A stretch of DNA of 64,000 bases from Idiomarina abyssalis (GCF_900116625.1 NZ_FPBE01000003.1:1-64000), one strand, 5' to 3'. Numbered from the stretch's first letter, positions 36,019 to 48,492 are shown. Program-made: numbers and translations. Notes: a model not told the origin generated them from the letters alone.

Positions 36019-36172
36019 TTATTCGTACTCCTGATTATAGATAAGGTAAATTGCAGAAAGATAATCGGTTTAAAAATAAGTTAAATAATTGTAACATTAT
36101 TTATGTTTTTAATTAATCGTTTTAATCAGCGAAAGTCTTGTAGAAACAGGAAGTTGCATTTAGGGAATGATA

Positions 36173-36784
36173 ATGAATTATAAATTTTAGGCGTTGTTCT
36201 TTTCGGTTCTACTTCTTGCTTCCTGTGGTTCGGGGGAGAATTCTACACCACCTCCGCCATCAGACAAACAATCTGTTAACTTATCGTTCGACTTTTCGGA
36301 AAGTTCTCAGGAATTCGAGATTAGTGTTGCAGACTATGCTGTTGAGCATGAAAGAAATGATGAAATCGTTTCAACGCTGTCTCAACTTCCTGAACCCTAT
36401 GAGTATCGTAAGGGGGTTGAGTTTAGCTGGTACAACTACTCAAGCGATATGAAAGGATATATAAAGAAAAACATTTCAGACTTAAAGCCCGATACGACGT
36501 ATAACGTCGACTTTCAAGTGAATGTTTTAACCGTTGAATCAGAACAGTGCATTGGCGGAGGAGGCAGCCCCGGCTCTTCTGTTAATGTAAAAGCCTCCCT
36601 CTTGCCGCAGGAGCCTACCCGCTTTGTATCCTATGAAAGCGCTCCAGAGGGCATTTATAGAGTCGATATTGATGATGGGCAATCAGGAGGCGATGATGTC
36701 GCGTTGTTAGGACATATTGGCCTGCCAATATCTTGTGAAACTTCTAAAGAGTGGACTTCCCAGCTTTCACTAGACAGTCTGTAG
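36173..36784 (+). pseudogene. Lipoprotein gene with in-frame amber codon and IS-derived 3' end
   Basis: The ATG at 36173 has a good ribosome-binding site (AGGGA at about 36162) and opens MNYKF, then TAG at 36188-36190, then continues in the same frame as ALFFSVLLLASCGSGENS, a normal lipoprotein signal peptide with lipobox LASC. Only a TTG at 36194 could start after the stop, and it would lack the basic n-region. The body (about 185 codons) is otherwise open. The last ten codons run into what looks like the terminal repeat of the IS3-type remnant (from 36752), so the native C-terminus is probably missing. Readthrough or rescue at TTG cannot be excluded. Confidence 0.72.
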
Positions 36785-36917
36785 GTTATCAAAATACGCC
36801 TTTTCAAAGTTAGCAGGCGAGACACCATGTGTAGAGCGATTCGGTGTATTGCCCAGATTATGGGATTCCACAAACGTAGAAGACATATTTTTTGGCGTCT
36901 AAATTTGGCCCCATCCA
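36752..36917 (-). mobile_element. Internally deleted IS3-type insertion sequence remnant
   Basis: The two ends resemble IS3-family terminal repeats. The left end reads TGGACTTCCCAGC...CTAGACAG (36752 onward). The right end read on the minus strand is TGGATGGGGCCAAATTTAGAC (from 36917). The 166 bp between them contain, on the minus strand, a short reading frame ending NRSTHGVSPANFEKAYF and a stop, which resembles the C-terminus of IS3-type OrfB transposases (pattern R-H-x-x-x-SP-x-x-FE). A short preceding piece (DAKKYVFYV) is in another frame. Nearly all of the transposase is gone, leaving a MITE-like relic. No clear target duplication is seen. Confidence 0.6.
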
Positions 36918-37226
36918 ATTAATCCCAAAAACTCATAAGCCAGAGAGTTACATTACTGTCAGAGATGTATTATCTCAAAATGAGCTCCCCTAATTGAAAA
37001 CAGGTACTGCAGCTCAAAACGACCGTCTTCACAAAAAGGCGGGATTTTCCGGGCTCAATATGCAAAGAATGACACCTTCTAAACCAGGGGATCATGGAAA
37101 GATTTGCCTGAAAACCTTATTGCCGGATATCACAAAAAACCTAGCGAAAAGACTTACTCAGGCGTTTACTCAAAAATGAGATGGGACTCAGCGCTCCTGC
37201 AAACGATATACATATAATCAACGAAT
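36918..37226 (+). pseudogene. C5-cytosine DNA methyltransferase remnant
   Basis: Translation gives the region between motifs VIII and IX of C5-cytosine methyltransferases. IPKTHKPESYITVRDVLS is followed by an in-frame TAA, then NDRLHKKAGFSGLNMQRM.SKPG. A frameshift near 37090 leads to SWKDLPENLIAGYHKKPS and GVYSKMRWDS. This matches the family pattern (TVRD-I, HxxxxLSxLNxxRI, GGxWxDLP, CHK, VYGRMxWDxPxPT). At least one stop and two frameshifts break it. The catalytic Pro-Cys part and the C-terminal motifs are absent. It abuts the IS remnant, so it may have been cut by that element. No restriction enzyme gene is visible. Confidence 0.8.
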
Positions 37227-37267
37227 ATTCGCATTTAACTATGCCGAAGATGACTTCACAGAAAAAT

Positions 37268-37296
37268 TTGACAAAACGACTAAAATACAAATAATA
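37268..37296 (+). promoter_or_regulatory. Candidate sigma-70 promoter for the secreted six-Cys protein
   Basis: A perfect -35 TTGACA (37268-37273) is followed after 17 bp by ATAATA (37291-37296) in very AT-rich DNA, about 30 bp before the start codon at 37329. Confidence 0.5.
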
Positions 37297-37328
37297 AAAT
37301 TTCAACATAAAAATAACATGGAGATATT

Positions 37329-37871
37329 ATGAAAACTTCAAATATAGCCATAATGTGTTTTTTAATTCTCTTCTCTGCTCATTCTTCAGCAAATAACGAC
37401 AATGAAGAATACGAAGGTTTGAGTACACATTGCAGAGGAGTAGCAGCTGCAATAACTGTTACAGCTTCCTTGCTACCCCAAACAAGAGCAGCTCAAGTCG
37501 CAGTAGCTATTACAGGCGGAGTCTCCGAATTTATGGCCGACGAGGTAATGAGCAAGAAGTGTGAAAAAAACCTGATAGAGTGGAGTGAGTACTACTCCGA
37601 AAACCCTATAGATTATGATGACTTTGTACGAAACAATTGTAATGGCAACCCTTTAACATGCCCTGGAGGAGGGACTTGGGGAATAGGTCAACCTCAAGAC
37701 TGTGACTACTATATAACCTGCCTGCCTGGCAACCCTACTTTAAGCGGGCCGTTTTCAGTCAATGATCTAATTGTCACTACCTCGCACTTTAGCAATTTCT
37801 GGGAAACTAATAGTTGGGCGGTAGATAAAGACGGCTACCCACGTTACGAAGACATAATTGGGTCACCATGA
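37329..37871 (+). CDS. Secreted six-cysteine protein of unknown function
   Basis: This 180-residue protein has a Sec signal peptide (about 1-21, ending SSA-NND). The mature part holds six cysteines (THC, KKC, NNC, LTC, QDC, ITC), enough for three disulfides. Between the first two lies an uncharged helical stretch, AAAITVTASLLPQTRAAQVAVAITGG, that could insert into membranes. The C-terminal part is rich in Gly, Pro, Asn and aromatic residues. GGAG at 37319-37322 supports the start. The stop overlaps the next start (ATGA). I recognise no family. A secreted effector or bacteriocin with its partner is possible, but nothing proves it. Confidence 0.75.
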   Translation: MKTSNIAIMCFLILFSAHSSANNDNEEYEGLSTHCRGVAAAITVTASLLPQTRAAQVAVAITGGVSEFMADEVMSKKCEKNLIEWSEYYSENPIDYDDFVRNNCNGNPLTCPGGGTWGIGQPQDCDYYITCLPGNPTLSGPFSVNDLIVTTSHFSNFWETNSWAVDKDGYPRYEDIIGSP

Positions 37872-38095
37872 AAAAAGAACAAGTGACTAGAGGAATTTTT
37901 TCTTTTATTGCTAACTTTAGTCTTTATTTTATAGCATTATCCTTGGCTATATTTTGTATAGGGTATGTGGCTTATATCGTAGATCTTTTAGACAAGCCGT
38001 TAGGCCTTACCGACTTTAAAGATAAGTATTATATTATCATCGCAGGAAGCGTTGGTATTGCCGCTAAACCTTTCATCAAAAAGCTACTCCGTTAG
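37868..38095 (+). CDS. Small two-helix membrane protein
   Basis: This 75-residue protein has a strongly hydrophobic segment at about 10-40 (IANFSLYFIALSLAIFCIGYVAYIV), a short polar loop (LLDKPLGLTDFKDKY), a second hydrophobic segment (YIIIAGSVGIAA) and a basic tail KPFIKKLLR. Its start overlaps the stop of the six-Cys protein gene (ATGA), so translation is probably coupled. Size and topology resemble small immunity or anchoring proteins, but no homology is recognised. Base composition is AT-rich like its partner and unlike glmS beyond it. Confidence 0.75.
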   Translation: MKKEQVTRGIFSFIANFSLYFIALSLAIFCIGYVAYIVDLLDKPLGLTDFKDKYYIIIAGSVGIAAKPFIKKLLR

Positions 38096-38123
38096 CTCAA
38101 GGATAAGAACTTTAATGTACGCC

Positions 38124-38148
38124 GAAAAAAAGGGCCTTTCGGCCCTTT
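38124..38148 (-). terminator. glmS terminator
   Basis: Minus strand: AAAGGGCC-GAAA-GGCCCTTT followed by a T-run (A-run at 38124-38130 on the plus strand), beginning 6 bp after the glmS stop. It could also weakly terminate the opposing small-gene operon. Confidence 0.92.
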
Positions 38149-38153
38149 CTGAT

Positions 38154-39986
38154 TTATTCGACCGTTACACTTTTTGCTAAATTACGAGGCTGGTCCACAT
38201 CGGTGCCTTTAATCAGGGCAACGTAGTAAGACAGCAGCTGCAAAGGAACGGTATAGACAATAGGCGCTATCACTTCGTCGCAATGGCAGACGTTAAGCAC
38301 ATTTAACGACTCATCGCCTTTGAAGCGGGCGTTTTTGTCGGCAAAAACGTACATCAAACCGCCACGAGCGCGAACCTCTTCAACATTCGATTTCAGCTTT
38401 TCCAGTAAATCGTTATTGGGGGCTACGACAATAACCGGCATTTCTTCGTCAATAAGTGCCAGTGGGCCGTGTTTTAATTCCCCAGCGGCGTACGCTTCGG
38501 CGTGAATGTATGAAATTTCTTTCAGTTTTAACGCACCTTCCATAGCAATAGGGTATTGATTACCACGTCCCAGGAACAGGCTATGCTCTTTGTTGGCAAA
38601 GTCCTGCGCTAACTCTTCAATTTCATCGGCCAGTGACACCGCTTCTTCCAGCTTGGCTGGCAAGGCCTGCAACGCGTGGACAACAGCTTCTTGCTGTTGC
38701 TCTGGCATGCCGCGGTATTTGCCAATACCTAAGGTCAGCATAAGCAGGCCGGTCAACTGGGTCGTAAAGGCTTTGGTTGACGCCACACCAATTTCCGCAC
38801 CAGCGCGGGTTAAAAAGGCCAGGTCCGATTCGCGTACCATAGACGAGGAGCCCACGTTACAAATAGTCAGGCTGCCTTTATAACCCAGCTCTTTCGACAA
38901 ACGCAGTGCTGCTAAGGTATCTGCCGTTTCACCACTTTGAGAAATGGTGACTAACAAGCTGTTCGGGTGAACATAAGACTTTCGGTAGCGGAATTCTGAG
39001 GCAATTTCGATATTACATGAAACGTTCGCCATAGATTCGAGCCAGTAGCGAGCCACCATACCTGCGTGGTAACTCGTTCCACAGGCAACAATTTGAACGT
39101 GCTCGATACCTTTTAAAATGTCGGCGGCGTTTTCGCCAAAAGCATTATCCAGCACGCTGGTTTCGGACAAGCGGCCTTCCAGTGTGTTACGAACGGCAAT
39201 AGGCTGCTCGTAAATTTCTTTTAGCATGAAGTGGCGATACTCGCCTTTCCCGCCTGCGTCATAGCTGACATCAGACTCAATAATTTCGCGCTCTACAGCG
39301 TTGCCTTCGGCGTCATAAATGTCTATTTCAGTGCGGTTAATGTCGGCTACATCGCCTTCTTCCAGATAGATAAACTGACGGGTTACCGGCAATAGAGCTA
39401 ACTGGTCAGAAGCCACAAAGTTCTCGCCAATACCCACACCAATAACCAGAGGGCTACCAGAACGGGCGACCACTAAACGCTCAGGGTATTGGGTATCCAT
39501 AACCACGGTACCGTAAGCGCCTTCCAACTGACGTACAGCCGACTTAACGGCAGCCAGTAGATCACCATGCGTTTTGCGTTCGTGATGAATTAAGTGAGCG
39601 ATTACTTCGGTGTCAGTCTGCGAGTTAAAGATATAACCTTCGGTTTTTAGCTCTTCACGCAGACGTTCGTGGTTTTCAATAATGCCGTTATGCACAACAG
39701 CAATTTGATCCTCAGAGCGGTGAGGGTGGGCATTAGCTTCAGTCACACCGCCGTGCGTTGCCCAACGCGTATGCGCAATACCAATAGTCCCGTCTAACGG
39801 GTTCTGGTCTATAGCATCTTTAAGTTCCTGTACTTTACCGGTACGACGCACACTTTTTAAATGCTTATCGGCGTCAATAACAGCCACACCAGCCGAATCG
39901 TAACCCCGGTACTCCAGTCGTTTTAAGCCTTCCAGCAAAATACCTGTTACTCGACGTTCAGACGTCGCGCCTACAATACCGCACAT
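38154..39986 (-). CDS. glmS: Glutamine--fructose-6-phosphate aminotransferase GlmS
   Basis: This 610-residue enzyme makes glucosamine-6-phosphate from fructose-6-phosphate and glutamine, the first step toward UDP-GlcNAc. The N-terminal nucleophile is Cys2 in MCGIVGA. The glutaminase domain has HTRWATHG and HNGIIENH. Two SIS isomerase domains follow with [11 protein letters not shown] and GRGNQYPIA, and the C-terminus ends LAKSVTVE. Length equals E. coli GlmS (609). It is 3 bp downstream of glmU, as in E. coli. The 3' end is the recognition region for Tn7-type elements. No upstream glmS ribozyme is expected or seen. Confidence 0.98.
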   Translation of the reverse strand: MCGIVGATSERRVTGILLEGLKRLEYRGYDSAGVAVIDADKHLKSVRRTGKVQELKDAIDQNPLDGTIGIAHTRWATHGGVTEANAHPHRSEDQIAVVHNGIIENHERLREELKTEGYIFNSQTDTEVIAHLIHHERKTHGDLLAAVKSAVRQLEGAYGTVVMDTQYPERLVVARSGSPLVIGVGIGENFVASDQLALLPVTRQFIYLEEGDVADINRTEIDIYDAEGNAVEREIIESDVSYDAGGKGEYRHFMLKEIYEQPIAVRNTLEGRLSETSVLDNAFGENAADILKGIEHVQIVACGTSYHAGMVARYWLESMANVSCNIEIASEFRYRKSYVHPNSLLVTISQSGETADTLAALRLSKELGYKGSLTICNVGSSSMVRESDLAFLTRAGAEIGVASTKAFTTQLTGLLMLTLGIGKYRGMPEQQQEAVVHALQALPAKLEEAVSLADEIEELAQDFANKEHSLFLGRGNQYPIAMEGALKLKEISYIHAEAYAAGELKHGPLALIDEEMPVIVVAPNNDLLEKLKSNVEEVRARGGLMYVFADKNARFKGDESLNVLNVCHCDEVIAPIVYTVPLQLLSYYVALIKGTDVDQPRNLAKSVTVE

Positions 39987-39989
39987 AAG

Positions 39990-41360
39990 TTAACTTCCTT
40001 TTTTCGACTGTGGACGTTGCCATCCGCTGATATTACGCTGCTTGCCCCGGGCTACAGCCAGTTCGTCATCTGCTACCGCCCGGGTAATTACCGAGCCGGC
40101 ACCGACGGTTGCATTTTTACCAATGGAGACAGGCGCAACCAAAGAGCTGTTTGAACCAACAAAAGCGCCGTCACCAATTTCGGTAAGCGCTTTATTCACA
40201 CCATCGTAATTGCAGGTAATGGTACCTGCACCAATATTTGCGTATTCACCCACCTGAGTATCACCAAGATAGGTTAAATGACTGGCCTTTGAGCCTTTAC
40301 CTAAACGGCTTTTTTTCATTTCGACAAAGTTTCCGACCTGCGCTTCATCCGCAAGTTCCGCACCGGGTCGCAGCCGTGCAAAAGGACCGACTTTGCAGCC
40401 TTTTGCCACTTTTGCATCTTCTATATGAGAGTTCGCACGAATAACCGTGTCGTCGCCAATAACAGAGTTTCTAATGACACAGTTTGGCTCTATAACGACC
40501 CGGTCACCCAGAACCACATTGCCTTCGAAAACCGCATTAATATCAATAGTAACGTCGCTGCCAGCACTCAATTTACCGCGGCAATCAAAACGAGCAGGGT
40601 CAATTAAAGTCACGCCCTGAGTCATCAGCTCTTCTGCCTGACGCTGCTGCAATGCGCGCTCTAGCGAAGCTAACTGCTGGCGGTTGTTGGCACCTTCCAC
40701 TTCCTGCGCGTTGTCAGGCTGTGCAGTGGCAATATTAACGCCTTCCTGGGCGGCCATTTCCACAATGTCAGTCAGGTAATATTCTTTCTGCGCGTTGTCA
40801 TTGCTGAGTTGCTCAAGCCAGCCTTTTAGCTTGTCGCTGTCAGCTATCATAATACCGGTGTTTACTTCGTCTATAGCTAACTGCTGCGCATTTGCGTCTT
40901 TTTGCTCAACAATGCCGGTTACGCTGCGGCGTTCGTTACGCACAATACGACCATAACCTGTTGGTTCCGCTAACGTCATAGTCAGCAAGCCAAGCGAGGT
41001 ATTAGCACTGGCAGTTACCAGCTTAATTAAAGTGGACTCGGTTAACAGGGGCACGTCACCATACAAAATAATGACTTTTTCATTGCTTTTAAGGTGCGGG
41101 ATAACCTGTTGAACGGCATGACCGGTACCCAATTGTTCACGTTGCTCTACCCAGGTTAAGTCGTCGCCGGCAATAGCTTGCTGCAGCTGATCGCCACCAT
41201 GACCATAAATTAAATTAATGGCATCTGGCTTTAATGACCTGGCAGTATCAATGACGTGCTCTACCATCGGTTTATTCGCCACTTTATGCAGCACTTTGGG
41301 TAAGTCTGAACGCATGCGGGTTCCTTTCCCTGCGGCCAGAATAACAACGCGTAACTTCAT
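39990..41360 (-). CDS. glmU: Bifunctional UDP-GlcNAc pyrophosphorylase/GlcN-1-P acetyltransferase GlmU
   Basis: This 456-residue enzyme makes UDP-N-acetylglucosamine. The N-terminal uridyltransferase domain carries the signature [18 protein letters not shown] at residues 8-25 and continues to about residue 230. The C-terminal acetyltransferase is a left-handed beta-helix with hexapeptide repeats and the [15 protein letters not shown] segment. Length equals E. coli GlmU (456). It is read with glmS from a promoter in the 122-bp gap below the atp operon terminator. Gene order atp-glmU-glmS is the enterobacterial one. Confidence 0.98.
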   Translation of the reverse strand: MKLRVVILAAGKGTRMRSDLPKVLHKVANKPMVEHVIDTARSLKPDAINLIYGHGGDQLQQAIAGDDLTWVEQREQLGTGHAVQQVIPHLKSNEKVIILYGDVPLLTESTLIKLVTASANTSLGLLTMTLAEPTGYGRIVRNERRSVTGIVEQKDANAQQLAIDEVNTGIMIADSDKLKGWLEQLSNDNAQKEYYLTDIVEMAAQEGVNIATAQPDNAQEVEGANNRQQLASLERALQQRQAEELMTQGVTLIDPARFDCRGKLSAGSDVTIDINAVFEGNVVLGDRVVIEPNCVIRNSVIGDDTVIRANSHIEDAKVAKGCKVGPFARLRPGAELADEAQVGNFVEMKKSRLGKGSKASHLTYLGDTQVGEYANIGAGTITCNYDGVNKALTEIGDGAFVGSNSSLVAPVSIGKNATVGAGSVITRAVADDELAVARGKQRNISGWQRPQSKKGS

Positions 41361-41424
41361 ATTAATGAGATCCTTAATTCAGTATCGCTTGCAGCAGCTT
41401 TATTACGTAAACCTATTGTAACGA

Positions 41425-41461
41425 CAAAAAAGGCCCTGTTGCACTAACAACAAGGCCTTTT
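41425..41461 (-). terminator. Terminator of the atp operon
   Basis: A 12-bp stem (41430-41441 with 41448-41459, one mismatch) with a 6-nt loop and an A-run at 41425-41431 that reads as U-tract on the minus strand, 22 bp beyond the atpC stop. Confidence 0.9.
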
Positions 41462-41482
41462 ACGTATTTTAACGCAGAAGTT

Positions 41483-41899
41483 TTAGCGCTTAAGCTTACG
41501 AATAACCTCAAGCTGAGCCAATGCGCGCGATAACTCGGCGATTGCCTCTGCATAGGTCACATCTGCACTTGAGTCAGCAATAGCTTCTTCAGCGCGTTTC
41601 TTCGCCGCTTCAGCTTCTTTCTCATCGAGATCGTCACCACGAACAGCAACGTCTGCTAGTACAATGACATGACCAGGCTGTACTTCTAACACTCCACCGG
41701 CGACATACAGAAGTTCTTCGTCGCCCGCTTCGCTGACATACCGAACCATACCTGGTTTGATTTTTGTCAGCAGGGGCGCGTGACCTGGGTAAATACCCAG
41801 CTCACCTTCGCTACCAGAGACCTGAACCGTTTGTACAACGCCTGAGAACAATTTGTCTTCAGCGCTAACAATGTCCAGATTTAATGTTTGTGTTGCCAT
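41483..41899 (-). CDS. atpC: ATP synthase F1 epsilon subunit
   Basis: This 138-residue subunit of the central stalk couples rotation and inhibits hydrolysis. It has an N-terminal beta-sandwich ([20 protein letters not shown], and [14 protein letters not shown] near residue 33) and a C-terminal two-helix region rich in Ala and Glu. Length equals E. coli epsilon (139). It is the last gene of the operon, 17 bp after atpD and before the terminator. Confidence 0.97.
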   Translation of the reverse strand: MATQTLNLDIVSAEDKLFSGVVQTVQVSGSEGELGIYPGHAPLLTKIKPGMVRYVSEAGDEELLYVAGGVLEVQPGHVIVLADVAVRGDDLDEKEAEAAKKRAEEAIADSSADVTYAEAIAELSRALAQLEVIRKLKR

Positions 41900-41916
41900 T
41901 CAAACCTCCCGGTCGG

Positions 41917-43320
<1,404 letters not shown>

Positions 43321-43344
43321 TCAATTCTGTTAACCGTTGCCGCG

Positions 43345-44208
43345 TTATACCGCTTCGGCGCCGGACACGATTTCCGAAATTTCTTGCGTAATTGCTGCCT
43401 GACGCGCCTTGTTATACTGCAATTGCAGTTGATCGATAATATCTTCGGCGTTGTCGGTTGCAGCTTTCATCGCAATCATCCGAGCGGCTTGCTCACTAGC
43501 AAAGTTATCTACGACACCTTGATACACTTGCATTTCTACAAAGCGACGAATTAGCGTATCTAGAATACTTTCCGGATTCGGCTCATACAGGTAATCCCAG
43601 CTACCTGTCTGTACTTCTTCTTCCGATCCTGCTTGCGGCAATGGCAACAATTGATGAATGGTCGGCTCCTGGGTCATCGTATTCACAAACTTGTTGAATA
43701 CAACGTACAAGCGATCGATTTTACCTTCTTCAAAGGCATCCAGCATAACCTGGATAGAACCGGTGATTTCTTTCAGTTCTGGCTTATCGCCCATACCTGA
43801 AACTTGCGCTTTCAACTTACCAAAACGCTTGAAGAAACCGGTTGCTTTGCTGCCTATTGCGGCAAAATCCGCTTCAACATCTTGCTCTTTCCATTCGTTA
43901 GCGTGCTTAACGACTTTCTTGAACTCATTACCGTTCAAGCCGCCACACAAACCACGGTCGGTAGAAACAATGATGTAACCCACACGCTTAACCTGACGTT
44001 CTTCCATAAATGGATGACGATACTCAAGGTTACCGCGCGCCACATGACCAATCACCTTGCGAATGGTGTCCGCATAGGGGCGACTAGCCTCCATACGTTC
44101 CTGCGCCTTTTTCATTTTCGACGCAGCGACCATTTCCATAGCACTGGTGATCTTCTGAGTATTACCGATACTCGAGATCTGAGTTTTTATCTCTTTACCG
44201 CTGGCCAT
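43345..44208 (-). CDS. atpG: ATP synthase F1 gamma subunit
   Basis: This 287-residue rotor shaft starts [32 protein letters not shown] and ends with the conserved [23 protein letters not shown] helix, which forms the coiled coil inside the alpha-beta hexamer with the N-terminal helix. The central [11 protein letters not shown] segment is present. Length matches E. coli (287). It is 54 bp downstream of atpA. Confidence 0.98.
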   Translation of the reverse strand: MASGKEIKTQISSIGNTQKITSAMEMVAASKMKKAQERMEASRPYADTIRKVIGHVARGNLEYRHPFMEERQVKRVGYIIVSTDRGLCGGLNGNEFKKVVKHANEWKEQDVEADFAAIGSKATGFFKRFGKLKAQVSGMGDKPELKEITGSIQVMLDAFEEGKIDRLYVVFNKFVNTMTQEPTIHQLLPLPQAGSEEEVQTGSWDYLYEPNPESILDTLIRRFVEMQVYQGVVDNFASEQAARMIAMKAATDNAEDIIDQLQLQYNKARQAAITQEISEIVSGAEAV

Positions 44209-44262
44209 GACGATTCTCCTGTTAACTCAACGACAAATGGCCGCTATTGCGGCCAGGTGCGA

Positions 44263-45810
44263 TTACCATGATTGCGTTTGCTTGAATTTCTCAAGCGCGG
44301 CTTTCAATTGCGCATCGATGTCGTCGTTATAGTTGCCAGTTTTATCAATCTCAGCCATTAGCTCGGCGTATTCGCTCGCCATGAAAGATTGCAGCGATTC
44401 TTCAAAATCCATGATTTTGTCGATTTCTACGTCTTTCAAGAAGCCTTTTTCAACGGCATAAATTGATACAGCCATTTGAGACACGCTCATAGGCTTGTAC
44501 TGTTTCTGTTTCATCAGTTCGGTTACACGCTGACCGTGCTCCAACTGTGAACGAGTCGATTCATCAAGGTCAGATGCAAACTGAGCGAACGCCGCCAATT
44601 CACGATACTGAGCCAGGGCAAGACGGATACCGCCACCCAATTTCTTGATGATTTTCGTTTGTGCTGAACCACCAACACGAGAAACCGAGACACCGGCGTT
44701 AACCGCAGGACGAATACCTGAGTTAAACAAGTCAGTTTCTAAGAAGATCTGACCATCGGTGATTGAGATAACGTTAGTCGGTACGAACGCCGATACGTCA
44801 CCTGCCTGAGTTTCAATAATAGGTAAGGCAGTTAAAGAACCTGTCTGGCCTTTTACTTTACCGTCAGTGAATTTTTCTACGTAGTCAGCGTTAACACGCG
44901 CCGCACGCTCAAGTAAGCGAGAGTGGAGGTAGAAAACGTCACCAGGGAATGCTTCACGACCTGGCGGACGACGCAGCAACAGTGAAATTTGACGGTATGC
45001 AACAGCCTGCTTAGAGAGGTCATCGTATACGATCAAAGCGTCTTCACCGCGGTCACGGAAGTATTCACCCATAGTACAGCCAGAATAAGCTGCTAAGTAT
45101 TGCAACGCTGCAGATTCAGAAGCAGAAGCCGCAACCACAATGGTGTTTTCCAATGCGCCGTGCTCTTCCAGCTTACGTACAACAGCAGAGATGGTTGAGT
45201 TCTTCTGACCAATGGCTACGTAAACACACTTAATACCAGAGTCTTTCTGGTTGATAATAGCGTCTACGGCTAAAGCTGTTTTACCTGTCTGGCGGTCACC
45301 GATGATAAGCTCACGCTGACCACGACCAACTGGAATCATCGAGTCAATTGATTTGTAACCAGTTTGTACTGGCTGATCAACCGACTGACGTTCGATAACG
45401 CCCGGGGCGATTTTCTCAACTGGCTCATAGCCGTCAGCTTCAATTGGACCTTTACCGTCGATAGGCTGACCTAGTGTGTTTACCACACGGCCCAACAGTT
45501 TTTCGCCGACCGGAACTTCAAGGATACGGCCAGTAGATTTTACTTTGGTGCCTTCCTGCAAATCTGCATAAGGACCCATGACAACCGCACCAACAGAATC
45601 ACGTTCAAGGTTCAGTGCGATAGCGTAACGATTACCAGGTAGCTCGACCATTTCACCTTGCAGACAGTCTGCAAGTCCGTGAATGCGAATGATACCGTCT
45701 TGTACAGACATGATGGTACCTTCGTTGCGGGCTTCGCTGGTGACTTCGAACTTCTCAATTCGCTGTTTGATCAGTTCTGCGATTTCATTTGAATTCAATT
45801 GCATGCTCAA
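44263..45810 (-). CDS. atpA: ATP synthase F1 alpha subunit
   Basis: This 515-residue non-catalytic nucleotide-binding subunit has P-loop [14 protein letters not shown] near residue 169, the arginine-finger region [17 protein letters not shown] near 363, and an N-terminal delta-binding segment. Length is within two residues of E. coli (513). It lies 8 bp downstream of atpH. Confidence 0.98.
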   Translation of the reverse strand: MSMQLNSNEIAELIKQRIEKFEVTSEARNEGTIMSVQDGIIRIHGLADCLQGEMVELPGNRYAIALNLERDSVGAVVMGPYADLQEGTKVKSTGRILEVPVGEKLLGRVVNTLGQPIDGKGPIEADGYEPVEKIAPGVIERQSVDQPVQTGYKSIDSMIPVGRGQRELIIGDRQTGKTALAVDAIINQKDSGIKCVYVAIGQKNSTISAVVRKLEEHGALENTIVVAASASESAALQYLAAYSGCTMGEYFRDRGEDALIVYDDLSKQAVAYRQISLLLRRPPGREAFPGDVFYLHSRLLERAARVNADYVEKFTDGKVKGQTGSLTALPIIETQAGDVSAFVPTNVISITDGQIFLETDLFNSGIRPAVNAGVSVSRVGGSAQTKIIKKLGGGIRLALAQYRELAAFAQFASDLDESTRSQLEHGQRVTELMKQKQYKPMSVSQMAVSIYAVEKGFLKDVEIDKIMDFEESLQSFMASEYAELMAEIDKTGNYNDDIDAQLKAALEKFKQTQSW

Positions 45811-45818
45811 GTCCCCAA

Positions 45819-46352
45819 TTAGGATTGCAGTGCGTAAGCAAGTCTGTCGAGCTTGCCGCGCAAGGTGCCGTCAATAACGGTATCACCAGCTTCTATAACA
45901 AGTCCGCCAATAATGGACTTGTCGACACTGCAGTTCAGCTTAATTTTGCGTTGCAGGCGCTTCTCAAGTGCTTTACTTAAAGCCGTTTGTTGTGCTTTCA
46001 GCAGTTTAACCGCTGACTTAACATCTACAGTGACTTCTTTGTCGTGTTCAGCACGAAGCGTCTGATAGAGCTCACTAACCGCTGGAAGTACTGGCAAACG
46101 TTCATTTTCAGCCAGTACTTTAACGAAGTTCTTAGCGTTATCGTCGAGCTCGTCGCCGCAAACACCCAAGAAAACATCTGTCGTTTTTCCAACAGTCGAA
46201 GAGCTGCTCAAAAATGAGGCAATAGTCTCATCTTGCGCTACCGCAGCAGCGAAGCTAAGCATTTCTGCCCACTTATCGAGCGCTCCCTGTTCTAAAGCAA
46301 AATCAAAAGCTGCTTTTGCGTAAGGGCGAGCGACCGTAGTCAGTTCTGACAT
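45819..46352 (-). CDS. atpH: ATP synthase F1 delta subunit
   Basis: This 177-residue peripheral stalk subunit starts [23 protein letters not shown], the conserved N-terminal helical domain that binds alpha. It ends with the [24 protein letters not shown] signature. Length equals E. coli (177). It is 17 bp downstream of atpF. Confidence 0.97.
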   Translation of the reverse strand: MSELTTVARPYAKAAFDFALEQGALDKWAEMLSFAAAVAQDETIASFLSSSSTVGKTTDVFLGVCGDELDDNAKNFVKVLAENERLPVLPAVSELYQTLRAEHDKEVTVDVKSAVKLLKAQQTALSKALEKRLQRKIKLNCSVDKSIIGGLVIEAGDTVIDGTLRGKLDRLAYALQS

Positions 46353-46369
46353 AAGCTCAAACCCCTTTA

Positions 46370-46840
46370 TTAAAGTTCAGCGACCAGTTTTTCAACAATG
46401 TCGCTATGAGCGTCTTTATCAATTTCACGCTCAATGATTTTCTGAGCCCCAGAAACCGCCAATACGGCGACTTGCTTACGCAACTCTTCGCGAACGCGGT
46501 TACGCTCAGCTGTCACTTCTTCATGTCCAGACGCAACGATTTTTTCACGTTCTTCGTGGCCACGTTGAGTTTCTTCCTCAACAATTTTAGCGCCACGTTT
46601 TTTCGACTGTTCAATGATTTCAGCGGCTTGCTGTTTCGCTTCTTTGAGCTGCTCGGCAATTTCTTGCTGGGCTTTCTCTAAATCTTTTTGAGCACGTTCA
46701 CCGGCATTAAGGCCGTCAGCAATTTTTTTCTGACGTTCCTCAATAGCCTTGATGATCGGTGGCCATACAAATTTCATGCAGAACCACACGAACACGGCAA
46801 ACGCGATCGATTGTCCAATTAGAGTAGCGTTGATATTCAC
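46370..46840 (-). CDS. atpF: ATP synthase Fo b subunit
   Basis: This 156-residue peripheral stator has one N-terminal membrane helix (residues 5-27, [22 protein letters not shown]) followed by a long charged coiled coil to the C-terminus. Length equals E. coli (156). It is the fourth gene of the operon, between the c subunit and delta. Confidence 0.97.
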   Translation of the reverse strand: MNINATLIGQSIAFAVFVWFCMKFVWPPIIKAIEERQKKIADGLNAGERAQKDLEKAQQEIAEQLKEAKQQAAEIIEQSKKRGAKIVEEETQRGHEEREKIVASGHEEVTAERNRVREELRKQVAVLAVSGAQKIIEREIDKDAHSDIVEKLVAEL

Positions 46841-46877
46841 AACGGACCTCCTTCAGTTGGTGACCGTCGAATAACGA

Positions 46878-47159
<282 letters not shown>

Positions 47160-47200
47160 TTAAAGTTAAAAGTAAAGCTAAAAACTTTTTGTTTAGAACA

Positions 47201-48010
<810 letters not shown>

Positions 48011-48397
48011 TTAGGTTGATTTTAAAAATAAAACCGGTGCTATCCACTGCATGGTGACGGCAATAACGAAGCCGATCAGTAACCACACAGGATATAAATT
48101 TGTTATCAGCAGTGCGAGCATGAGCAGCAATGCTGTTAGCAGAAGCTTAACGCCTTCGCCTAAAAAGAAGCTTTGTACAACTTTCTGATTAGCGCGTGCA
48201 CCTGCATGTTTAAAAGCAATAAGTGCAAATAGTGCGTTGGGTATTACAGCGGTTAATCCGCCACAAAGAATACCTAAAGCCGACTGCGTATTCGAAACCA
48301 ATATCGTGACAAGTGCAGCAACTAAGACCACAATAAATTGTGTGCCTACTATTCTTCCTGCCAGTTTTTTACCTACCGCATTGAGTGCCTGTGTCAC
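48011..48397 (-). CDS. atpI: ATP synthase protein I
   Basis: This 128-residue membrane protein with four hydrophobic segments is the first gene of the operon and begins with GTG. AtpI assists c-ring assembly or Mg2+ supply in some bacteria and is dispensable in E. coli. Typical features are the GGLTAVIPNALFALIAFKH segment and polar QKVVQSFFLGEGVKLL. The 12-bp gap to atpB supports cotranscription. Confidence 0.93.
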   Translation of the reverse strand: MTQALNAVGKKLAGRIVGTQFIVVLVAALVTILVSNTQSALGILCGGLTAVIPNALFALIAFKHAGARANQKVVQSFFLGEGVKLLLTALLLMLALLITNLYPVWLLIGFVIAVTMQWIAPVLFLKST

Positions 48398-48464
48398 GAC
48401 GAAAACCTTTTAACTGGCGGCTATCTTTATGTGGCTTTCAACCAGCCACAATGAAACTCGCGCT

Positions 48465-48492
48465 AGTATAAAGATCTGCCATGTAATTGCAA
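48465..48492 (-). promoter_or_regulatory. Candidate atp operon promoter
   Basis: On the minus strand TTGCAA (48487-48492) is 16 bp from TATACT (48465-48470), about 70 bp before the atpI start in the 168-bp gap behind parB. Spacing is 17 if TTTGCA is taken as the -35. Confidence 0.5.

Noticed and set aside
36994-37179. 61-codon open frame
   Set aside because: It is one frame of the broken cytosine methyltransferase, not an independent gene.
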